DNA of 64,000 nucleotides from Leishmania mexicana MHOM/GT/2001/U1103 (lineage: Eukaryota > Euglenozoa > Kinetoplastea > Trypanosomatida > Trypanosomatidae). The translations under genes were made by a program, and so were the position numbers. The notes below the pieces were generated by a model. It was not told the origin of the DNA and ran no database searches. It saw nothing but the letters and a program-made list of their open reading frames with translations. The stretch's first letter is position 1. Every line of letters starts with the position of its first letter. Positions 33,066 to 41,283 of this stretch are shown here, one piece after another. The stretch spans positions 429,501 to 493,500 of the forward strand of contig NC_018324.1 of the NCBI RefSeq assembly GCF_000234665.1, in the 5' to 3' direction.

Positions 33066-33457
33066 GCGGCACCCCTGCCTGTGTGCTTCCTCTGCGTGTG
33101 TGTGCCAGCCAGCAGCCACTGTGCTCCCGCTGTGCACGCCTGGCAGCGTCGCTTGCCTGTCTCCCGGCCACTGCCTCCCCTCCCCCTCCGCCTCTCTCTC
33201 CATCTCTCTTCTCGCCCTGTTTCACTGCTGCCCACGCCGCCCATCCCCCTTCCGCCTCTCACAACACGCACGCACGCCACCGGACGCCAAACGATAACGC
33301 GTGCACGCACACGCCGCACCCACAAGGCCATCGCGTCGCCATTGCTCCGCTCTCTCCCGCTCTCCCATCTGCCTCCCCCCCCGTGCCTCTTCCCTCCTCG
33401 TCCGCTGTGCTGCGCCATCTCATCCCCCCACTACCCCCTCTGCTGTTGCTCTTTGTG
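32409..33457. other. Spacer: tuzin 3' flank and CT-rich amastin 5' flank, broken by the gap
   Basis: From 32728 onward the sequence matches 34461-35183, the immediate 5' flank of the intact amastin. It contains a TG run (about 33020-33041) and long C/T tracts (about 33170-33450) suited to trans-splicing. It stops at CTTTGTG, three bases before where amastin's ATG would be. Confidence 0.75.
32728..33457 (+). repeat. Amastin 5'-flank repeat, copy 1
   Basis: About 730 bp nearly identical to 34461-35183. Differences are mainly the TG run (eight bases longer here) and a C run. A partial third copy is at 38802-39119. Confidence 0.85.
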
Positions 33458-33557
33458 NNNNNNNNNNNNNNNNNNNNNNNNNNNNNNNNNNNNNNNNNNN
33501 NNNNNNNNNNNNNNNNNNNNNNNNNNNNNNNNNNNNNNNNNNNNNNNNNNNNNNNNN
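33458..33557. other. Assembly gap (100 N)
   Basis: Exactly 100 undetermined bases, a conventional placeholder for unknown length. Its left edge coincides with the base where the amastin start region would begin, so an amastin copy was probably lost to repeat collapse. Confidence 0.95.
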
Positions 33558-34460
33558 AGTCGCCGTGCACGAATGTGGGTACGCCCGAGTCCGTCATACC
33601 GGGTCCCATTGGCCCCACTCCATTCGATGCCTCTCTCACGCCGTAGGAGGCGTGCCGGACCGGTGTGGTCTGTCTGCAGCTGTTGTCTCGACGGTGGAGA
33701 CGGTGGCGCCGCTTGCGTTGGGCTGCGACTTCGCTGGTGTCGGCAACGCAGCTGTGCATGTGGCGCTCATGCGTTCATGGGGCTCGCGCGGCCTGCGGTT
33801 GTCGGAGCTGACGAGCGGTGAGACCGGCTAGTGATGGCACCCCATGTGCTTCGAAGGCTCCGGAGAAGGCGGACGATGAACTGCGCATGCGGAGACGCTG
33901 ATTGCGGGTGGTGCGGCTCTGATGCTGCGGAGGTGGAGGGGGTGCAGGCGTGCTAGGCGCGAGTCCATCGCCTGGAGGGCCTGGCGCAGTGCACGCGCCT
34001 CGAGGCGGCTGTCAGCGGCGTCACGCGGTCCGCCGGCGCTCGATTGCCTTTTGTGTTGAGCGTGCCGAGCCCACCACGCGACACGGCGACAGATGCGCGC
34101 GTGCAGCAGCAGTGCGCCCCTACGCCCTGTGGCACGGCGGCCACATCCGCGTGGTCGAGGACGAGCCGTCCTGCCGCTGCACCGGGTCATACCGCAAGCG
34201 GACGCTGTGAGACCCTGCCGTGTCTGCCTGCGTGCCGCGCTTCTCTCCCCTCAGTCCGCGTCGAGCCGCTGCATGCCGTCACATACGGCGTGGCGACCCG
34301 CCACCCCACTCCCGCGGTGGACTCCGCATGACCGGATGGTGTAATTGGTGCTGCTCTGGTGATGCTTCCGGCACCTGCGCCTCACGAGCCCACCCGGCCG
34401 GCTGGGTCGTCGTCTCGCGTCCCACACCGGGCGGCGCGAGCCGGCCCCCGCTCCGACGGC
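33558..34460. other. GC-rich spacer after the gap, with an inverted match downstream
   Basis: No convincing gene. Short open frames exist but composition is ordinary GC-rich spacer. Part of it (about 34090-34300) matches about 36860-37240 on the opposite strand. Confidence 0.5.
34090..34300 (+). repeat. Inverted-repeat fragment, left copy
   Basis: A core of about 100 bp, covering CAGCAGCAGTGCGCCCC and the following GC-rich stretch, matches the reverse complement of about 37140-37240. After an interval present only in the other copy, a weaker match continues to about 34300 against about 36860-36940. Confidence 0.6.
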
Positions 34461-35183
34461 GTGCGGACGGCGAGCGACATTGCCTGGTGCCTGATGGAGA
34501 ACCTCCCGTGCCGCGAGGTGACTCTCAGGTGCGCGGGCGTGCGTGGCGTGTGTGTGCCTGGCAGGAACGTGGCAGCACAGCCGCAACGCCACTGCGTCCC
34601 CTTTGTCGTTGAGAAAGGGGGAGGGCGCACCGCTGTGCCCGTGCCGTGCTGAGTGGGCACGGACACGCCACCGCCGCGTGCGTCGTCTCTCTTGCTGCAC
34701 CGCGATGCTGAAAGGCTGGTGCACCAGGTGCCCTGTCGGGCCTGTGTGTCTGTGTGTGTGTGTGTGAAGTGCGCGTCTCACAGAATGCCGGCGGCACCCC
34801 TGCCTGTGTGCTTCCTCTGCGTGTGTGTGCCAGCCAGCAGCCACTGTGCTCCCGCTGTGCACGCCTGGCAGCGTCGCTTGCCTGTCTCCCGGCCACTGCC
34901 TCCCCTCCCCCTCCGCCTCTCTCTCCATCTCTCTTCTCGCCCTGTTTCACTGCTGCCCACGCCGCCCATCCCCCTTCCGCCTCTCACAACACGCACGCAC
35001 GCCACCGGACGCCAAACGATAACGCGTGCACGCACACGCCGCACCCACAAGGCCATCGCGTCGCCATTGCTCCGCTCTCTCCCGCTCTCCCATCTGCCTC
35101 CCCCCCCCGTGCCTCTTCCCTCCTCGTCCGCTGTGCTGCGCCATCTCATCCCCCCACTACCCCCTCTGCTGTTGCTCTTTGTG
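34461..35183 (+). repeat. Amastin 5'-flank repeat, copy 2
   Basis: Same block as 32728-33457, directly abutting the intact amastin. The C/T-rich end (about 34900-35180) is the likely trans-splicing signal. Confidence 0.85.
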
Positions 35184-35186
35184 ACA

Positions 35187-35816
35187 ATGCCCGCTTTTAA
35201 TCTGGCATCTCTTCGATCTTGTCTGTTGGGGGCCGTGGCGGACAACGTCCTTCTCCTCGTGTACATCATCCTGCAGTTCATCGCATTCTTTTTCGTGCTG
35301 GTGGCCACGCCGATCGATATGTTCCGTCGAAAAGACGTTTTACCGGATGGCACATTTACTTGCTACACGTTGTGGGGTTTTAAATCCGACTGCTATTTTC
35401 TTCATTACCTGTTCACAATAAATGAGGAATTCAGCCAGTGTCCTGCCTTACTCCACCGCTTCCGCGCTGCGCAGGCGTTCGCCATCATCTCCATTCTGGT
35501 ATACGGTGGGGCGTTCGTCGCCAGTTTTGCAATCCTGTACGGCTACTCTTTCATTCGTTGGGTGTGCCTGGCGCTGAACATCGTTGGCATCGTCACCTTG
35601 TGCGTTGTGTGGGCGGCCATGGCAGTGACGTACAACAGCAATGATGACTCACAGTGCTTACGTTTCAAGAACCTTCTCACATATGGTGCCGGCTTTGTTC
35701 TCTTTGTGATTGCGTGGATACTGGATATCATCAACACGGTGATCCTGCTGCTCCCGTGCACGGTCACGGACAGTGACGAGGATAAGCACACCAAGCGACC
35801 GGCAGCGGAAGAGTAG
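35187..35816 (+). CDS. Amastin-like surface glycoprotein
   Basis: Encodes 209 residues with four hydrophobic segments (about 15-41, 93-117, 123-146, 163-190), the amastin/claudin-like topology. The amastin signature C-[hydrophobic]-[TS]-[LF]-[WF]-G-x-[KRQ]-x-[DENT]-C is present as CYTLWGFKSDC (59-69), in the first extracellular loop. The tail is short and charged. Amastins are small surface proteins, many of them up-regulated in intracellular amastigotes through 3' UTR elements. Their link to tuzins in tandem arrays is well known, and here broken tuzins lie on both sides. It is the only intact member visible; the gap at 33458 probably hides another. Confidence 0.97.
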   Translation: MPAFNLASLRSCLLGAVADNVLLLVYIILQFIAFFFVLVATPIDMFRRKDVLPDGTFTCYTLWGFKSDCYFLHYLFTINEEFSQCPALLHRFRAAQAFAIISILVYGGAFVASFAILYGYSFIRWVCLALNIVGIVTLCVVWAAMAVTYNSNDDSQCLRFKNLLTYGAGFVLFVIAWILDIINTVILLLPCTVTDSDEDKHTKRPAAEE

Positions 35817-37925
35817 CATGGGGTGAGCAGAGGGAGCGGATGTCGGGCTCGATAGCAGCACTGCTCCTCCACAGCGACGTCTTCGTGGTGGGGCTGGTGT
35901 GAGTGAGGAGGAGCGTGCGGAAGCTGCGGGTTCCCGTGTGTGCCCTTGGCCGGCCCATCGCTCTCGTTGTGCGCGTGCGTGTCTTGACGAGTGTGGCCCT
36001 GTGCGTCTCCCCTTCCCCTCCCCCTCCCCCGAAGCGCTGCTGTGGTGTCGGCGCATGGCTGCTGGGTTGTTGGTGGCGGCGCGGCGCACCCTTGGCGGAG
36101 CGCGGAGGCGGAGGAAGGCGCGGTGCGCCGGCACGGTGGCCAGGGGCGGACCGTGTGCGCGGGCAAGGGGGAGCGAGGGTGTGTGGCGAATGGCCCCGCG
36201 GTGGGGGCGGGGGTGCGGGCAGCCGCGACGCGTGGGAGAAGCCGGCGCGGGGGCGGGGGTGGCGTTGGGCGGACGACCAGGCGCATGGGGCAAGCCAAGA
36301 TGGCGGCGCCTGCGCAGGCCGCAGCGGCACGCCCGTTCAGAGGCACCGCTGCCGAGGGGCGACTGCAGCACTTCCAGCCATTCTGGCGTGTGGTACACGG
36401 CGTGTGCGTGTGCGCTGGCGCATGCGCCCCTGTGACCCTCCTCCGCCGTCTTCCGTGAGCGGCCCCCGCCCCCGCAACCGCGCCCTTCTGCTGCGGCCGC
36501 GGCTCTTGCGTGCTGCTGGCGCGCCGACGCGTGGGGAGCGTTGTCTCGGTGCTGGTGCTTTGTTGGCGGTTGCCGCCCCGCGCTCTCGCCTTACTTGACG
36601 TTCTTCTCTTTCGAGCTCACTTATGCTTGCTGTTCTCTTTTCGGCGCAGAGGGAGGCGTGGCGTGCGCGTGCGTGGTGGCGGAGTCGGCTGACGGTGGCG
36701 ACGGCGCAGCGAAGGGCTGCAGCCGAGGCGCGGCTGCTTTCCTGCTGGCTCCTCTGACGTCTGCGCCCCCTGTGTGGCTGTGTCTCCGCGCCTCTCTCTT
36801 GTGCGATTCGTTTCGATGGATTTGTTGCTTGTGCACCCCACTCAGTCCTCCAGGCTCCACTGTGTGGAGTCCCCACGCCGTATGACGGGGTGCAGCAGGC
36901 CTGGCACGACGGAGGGAGAGAAGCACGGCGTGCAGGTAGACTGCGGGGTCTCACATGGCCCTGACCTGTGGCTGGGCAGCATTCTCCCTGGGCCCGTGCG
37001 GCATGTACAACGGCCACCGCCTGCGCCGTGGAGCGCGACGCTGAGGGCGGCCCCGCTGGGAGCACGGCGTGCGGCGATGGCGCAGGCACGTCTGCGAGGT
37101 GGCGGAACGGGGAGGGGGCGGTGCGAGCCCGCTGGACGCATGGCCCGGTGCAGCGGCAGGACGGCTCGTCCTCGAGGACGCAGATGTGGCCGCCGTGCCA
37201 CAGGGCGTAGGGGCGCACTGCTGCTGCACGCGCGCATGTGTCGGCCTGTGCGCGGTGGAAGGGAGGCGGTGGGAAGGCGATGCAGATGTTGTTAGTAACC
37301 ACAGACACGCGCACCGACGCACGTGAACGGAAAGTGCATTGATTTATCTGTATCTCTGTTTTTGTGTCCAACCACACCGCCGAGCGTCTCCCGTTGCGTT
37401 GTCCTCGCGGACCGCTCGCTTGCTGTCCTCGCCTGGCAGGGCGGACGGCGTGCGTGCGCCTTTCTCTCTTCTCTCGCTTCTCCACTATTTGCTTTGTGGC
37501 ACGCCTTCGTGCGTGCTCGTTACCATGCTTGCCTCCCTTGTCCGACGCGTTCAACCCAACACCGCCACTGCCGCCCCCGTCGTCCTCCTGGAGAGGAAGG
37601 GTAGGGTGTGTTGCACGCCGCGCGCGGTGCTGCTGCGCGTGGTGGGGCTGCGCCATGCGCGTGCAGGTGTGCGCTCTCGCATGTCGGCATATATATATAT
37701 ATGTGTGTGTGCATGTCCGTGCGTGTGCGCGCCGTCTGGCAGCGCAGCCGCTTTCTGTGCCGATGCCTCATCATGCGCCCCACTCCTCTCTCTGCTGCAC
37801 GCTGGCACGCGGCTGGTGAGTGGTTCTCGAAGCACGGTGGTGCAGGGGAGCCGCCCAGCCGTGAGCCGCGCAGACACGCACACGTCAACACGAGGCACTC
37901 ACACTTGTGCCCCTTGTGAAGGGCC
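35817..37925. other. GC-rich spacer (amastin 3' flank) up to tuzin remnant 2
   Basis: Long GC-rich sequence with no supported gene; the large open frames on both strands reflect composition. Contains the inverted-repeat partner (about 36860-37240), a TA/TG run (37686-37710), and from 37742 the duplicated tuzin 5' flank. Amastin 3' UTRs often carry stage-control elements, but I cannot delimit one here. Confidence 0.55.
36860..37240 (-). repeat. Inverted-repeat fragment, right copy
   Basis: Reverse complement of about 34090-34300. It carries an additional roughly 200 bp in the middle relative to the left copy. Confidence 0.55.
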
Positions 37926-39119
37926 ATGCGGCGAGGCTTCGCGGGCATTGTCCTGAGTCTCTTTGGTTTGGTGTCGGTTGCCGGCGTGGAGTGGTGGATG
38001 CGGCGGCGTGGACTCTGTGTTGTCGCACGGCGGTCACTGGCGTGAGTGTGTGGGCAGCGCGCCTGGCCCTCTGCCGTCACCGAGAAGGCGGTGGAATAGT
38101 CTAGAAGGGCTCTTGGCTGGTGTGGGCCCGACGCACCCGGCGAGCGTTTTCGAGGACGGCGGCGCAGCTGTGCACTGCGCTGCGCCAGCGCGGCGCGGAC
38201 CCGGTCGCGTACACGAGCCTCATGCTTGTGAGAGCGATGCGTCGGCTGCAAGCTGTGCTGGGACCGCCCGGCTCGCCTGCGCGTGCGGCGATCTGACAGC
38301 TCGCCTCGATGCCGTACACCGACGGCGTGCGTGATGACGCCATTGGAGCGATGGCGGTGCTGAGGCAGCCAGATGTGCAGGAAATGGTGCTGTACGATCC
38401 GGTGCAGGACGAGTGGCGGTTCGCGCAGCCGGCTGAGGGCGTTCCGCTGGAGGTGCCTTTGCGCCGGCTGCTTCTCAGTGTGCCAAGGGGACGGAGTAAA
38501 GGCGCAGCAGGGCTGCGTCCGTCCTTGGAGGCTGGCTGTTTGATGGGCATGGCCGAGAGAGAAGGCGGCGCAGGGCAGCCGCTCAAGAGCTGCGTCCGAC
38601 CGCGTCAGCTCTAGCGTGCAGGGCGCTGCGTGGCGGCGTTTGTCGTGGGTGTGACGGCGTGTGCGATCCGCCTTCCCTTCGTGGTGCGCTGTCGGGTTGC
38701 GGTAGTGGCCAGTGCCGGCGCGGTCTCCTGTGTGTCTTGCGAGACGAGCATGACTGGGCCGCGTGCCGCCGTGGTGACGTCTGCGCGGCGGCGTCGGCGG
38801 TGTGCGGACGGCGAGCGACATTGCCTGGTGCCTGATGGAGAACCTCCCGTGCCGCGAGGTGACTCTCAGGTGCGCGGGCGTGCGTGGCGTGTGTGTGCCT
38901 GGCAGGAACGTGGCACCACAGCCGCAACGCCACTGCGTCCCCTTTGTCGTTGAGAAAGGGGGAGGGCGCACCGCTGTGCCCGTGCCGTGCTGTGTGGTCA
39001 CGGAGACGCCACCGCCGCGTGCTTCTTCTCTCTTGCTGCACCGCGATGCTGAAGGGCTGGTACGCCAGGTGCCCTGTCGGTCCTGTGTGTGGGTGAAGTG
39101 CGCGTCTCGCAGAATGCCG
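37742..39119 (+). repeat. Segmental duplication, copy 2 (deleted)
   Basis: Matches 30504-30932 joined directly to 32097-33065. The join at 38170/38171 lies in the shared word AGCTG. It ends at 39119, before the CT-rich amastin flank would begin. Confidence 0.85.
37926..38482 (+). pseudogene. Tuzin pseudogene 2 (internal deletion and nonsense)
   Basis: Shares the N-terminal MRRGFAGIVLSLFGLV start and the C-terminal LRQRGADPVAYTS and LYDPVQDEW blocks with pseudogene 1. It lacks the 1164 bp corresponding to 30933-32096, a multiple of three. A TCGAG to TCTAG change at about 38100 makes a stop not present in copy 1. The TGA corresponding to 32220 is also here (38294), so that lesion predates the duplication. 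Clearly non-functional as a full tuzin. Confidence 0.88.
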
Positions 39120-40063
39120 ACCTCTATCGACGCCTCGTGACGGGCGCGTGCCAGCCGACAGCGCTGGGCGTCGTACCGCCCACTGCCGCTGCACTGCCTC
39201 CGGCATCAGCGCGTCGCTGCAAAACCTGGAAATGGAAGGTGGGGGCCGTATACTTGTTGAATCGCCGACGCGCCTCGCGGTGTGCGGGCACGGGCGTGGC
39301 CGTGTCCGCGCGTCTCTTTGGCGACATCGGCAGCCCAGCGCTGCCTAACGATACGAAGAGTGGGCACTAGACTGTGAGAGAGCCCGGTGTGCAGTGTTGC
39401 GGGGCATTATGTGGGCAAAACCGAGGTGGTGCTGAGCCATCATTGCTCGTGTCGCTCTTCTGTCACGAAAAAAAGCAGACTATGATAACGGCAGCTGCAA
39501 GCGTTGCTCGTTGGAGTCGTGCAATCGAGGTTTTCGTGGTTCGGGGATAGTGTATGGCATGAAGTCCCAGCCCTCTGTGGACATGCTCGCGATGAAGCGC
39601 TATGCTGCTGGCACTCAGGTGGCCGTGAAGCGAATGGAGTTGCCTTCACGTCGTTGGCATGCTTTCTCGCGATAACCTCAAAGCAAGACAGAACCGGCCC
39701 CTGTCACTCAGCCGTTTCCGTGGCCGATTGCCAAAGGAAGAGGTTTCTGTCCTCGTTTTCAACCTGGTGGACGATACGCCGTTGCCGCCGCGTTCTCTCC
39801 CGCTGTCCTTTCTTCTGCTGGAGGAGATGCGGGGACTTATGCTTGGGCTCACGTCAGCCGATAATGTTTTTTTTCCTTTTTGTTTCTTTCTTCCTCATAT
39901 GACTCTTGTCTGCAGTAATGGTCTCCCACGTATTTCTCCGCACCCTTCTCTCTCGTGGCTCGGCGGGTACCCGCCAGAAGACTTCTAGCAACGTGGTACA
40001 AATTTGTTTGCTCGTCCTTCTGTTGTCGCTGTACAAGGGATCTCATGGGCTGTGATTGGCATC
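38483..40063. other. Spacer leaving the GC-rich island
   Basis: The duplication continues to 39119, then unique GC-rich sequence to about 39370, after which composition returns to that of the flanking polycistron. A T-rich zone (39865-39900) and a pyrimidine stretch near 40005-40030 precede the next gene. No supported gene. Confidence 0.6.
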
Positions 40064-40134
40064 ATGATGGAAAGCTACGATACCATTACCGCAGGAAAGC
40101 GACTTACGCCGGAGGATTTGGACCAACATATTAA
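40045..40134 (+). promoter_or_regulatory. Upstream ORF overlapping the next start
   Basis: ATG 40045 opens a 29-codon frame that ends at TAA 40132-40134, overlapping the main start at 40064 out of frame. The nearest AG acceptor is at 40036-40037 and no AG lies between it and the main ATG, so this ATG is probably in every mRNA. Confidence 0.4.
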
Positions 40135-40645
40135 GCGACTGACGGCGCCACGGCGTGAGGTGGAACTGCGTGACCCGTTCGAGGTGTGTCCGACGAAGCG
40201 AATCTCGCCGGAGGCGCTGTCGAGGATGACGGACCGGCTCTATACCCAGAGCCTCCAACACAAACAAGAGCGTCTTGCAGCGGCAGAGCAGGCCGCTTAC
40301 GGTGCGCACACGCGCGGTACCTTACTCAGAGCTGCACCACTTTCACCACAGGACGAGGAAACATCGGTGAAGCGACTGTTCAACAATGCGCTTGAACGGA
40401 AGCAGGCAAACATGGAGCAGGTTCGCCATCAACACCAATACCACCGCCCCACCAGCGAGACAAAGGTCCCGCTGAAAAGTTTCGTGCAACATATGTACTA
40501 CGACCGCCTGGAGGCCAAGAAGAAAACGGAGAAACGCCTGTACGATACGTACCTGGCACCGACCGAGATTCACACCGGTACCATTTCTCGCGCGCAAGCC
40601 GACGAGGCATCGAATCGCCTCTGCACCACGAAAGCGGGGGCATAG
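40064..40645 (+). CDS. Helical, repeat-containing protein of unknown function
   Basis: Encodes 193 residues (192 from the second Met at 40067); the longer frame begins with TTG. The protein is very rich in charged helix formers and repeats a loose motif of the type RL-x3-(5)-L-x2-K(Q) : LDQHIKRL, MTDRLYTQSLQHKQ, SVKRLFNNALERKQ and MYYDRLEAKKKTEKRLYDTYL, spaced by about 40-60 residues. Such spaced helical repeats recall microtubule- or axoneme-associated proteins, which is only a suggestion. No membrane or targeting signal is seen. An upstream ORF overlaps the start. Confidence 0.65.
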   Translation: MMESYDTITAGKRLTPEDLDQHIKRLTAPRREVELRDPFEVCPTKRISPEALSRMTDRLYTQSLQHKQERLAAAEQAAYGAHTRGTLLRAAPLSPQDEETSVKRLFNNALERKQANMEQVRHQHQYHRPTSETKVPLKSFVQHMYYDRLEAKKKTEKRLYDTYLAPTEIHTGTISRAQADEASNRLCTTKAGA

Positions 40646-41283
40646 TTGTCGGGCGGCAAGTCGGTGCGTGTGTAGTGTTTATTTCTTCCTATGTACACTA
40701 TGTACGAAGTGTCTTCTCCGTATCCTCTCCCCAACTTTGCAGCTTAAATCCTCAATGCTGATCGTGTGCGCTTCTGAGTGATACGCATTTGTGGCTGTCT
40801 AGTGAGCAACTATAGCGTCGGTGCGACGGCAGCACGACTGTTTTTTTTTCTTTCGCTTCCTGAGGTCCTTTCTGGCAAAAGGAACCGTGACGCACAGAAG
40901 AGATGTCTCGTGCTCCGTCTTTTCCGCGGCGTACTGGCCTCCCTCTTTTCATGCACACAGGCGATCCGTGAGTCATGCCTCGACCACGGATAGATTTTTT
41001 TTGCCCTTGCGCATCTTCTCTTCATATCTCTCTCCCCCTCTCGCCTGTGCGTGGGATGTTTATATACATGCATATGTATGCGTGTACGCGGCGTATATTT
41101 TCGTCCGCGCCGCTGCCACGCATTATTAGCTCCGGAGACGACACACATGACATCATTGAAAGCGGAGAGGTCCTTCCGATTCTACTCCTGTTTCTGTTTC
41201 TTTCTGTGCCAGCAGTGTATCGTGAGTGCAATCGCACCTTCCCTCACCCACCACGACCACCCACCCATCCCCCCGTGTTTCAC
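40646..41283. other. Intergenic spacer
   Basis: T9 run at 40842-40850, pyrimidine tract at about 41170-41200 ending at AG sites near 41210-41215. The frame of the next gene is open back to ATG 40975, but that stretch looks like UTR. Confidence 0.6.

Noticed and set aside
31473..33203. 576-codon open frame on the minus strand
   Set aside because: It lies antisense to the tuzin remnant and the CT-rich amastin flank. Its Arg/His/Pro/Thr-rich product reflects GC composition.
32810..33831. Open frames that bridge the N gap
   Set aside because: They only appear continuous because undetermined bases were translated; there is no evidence of coding across the gap.
36337..37656. 439-codon minus-strand frame in the amastin 3' flank
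   Set aside because: Low-complexity Arg/Ala/Pro-rich product with no recognisable domain, in a stretch where all frames are long because of high GC. A short part is noted as an inverted-repeat peptide only.
37520..39001. 493-codon minus-strand frame
   Set aside because: Antisense to tuzin copy 2 and the duplicated flank; equivalent to the rejected frame at 31473-33203.
40975..41283. 103-codon N-terminal extension of the Gemin2-like protein
   Set aside because: Composition resembles UTR, and a pyrimidine tract with AG sites lies within it.
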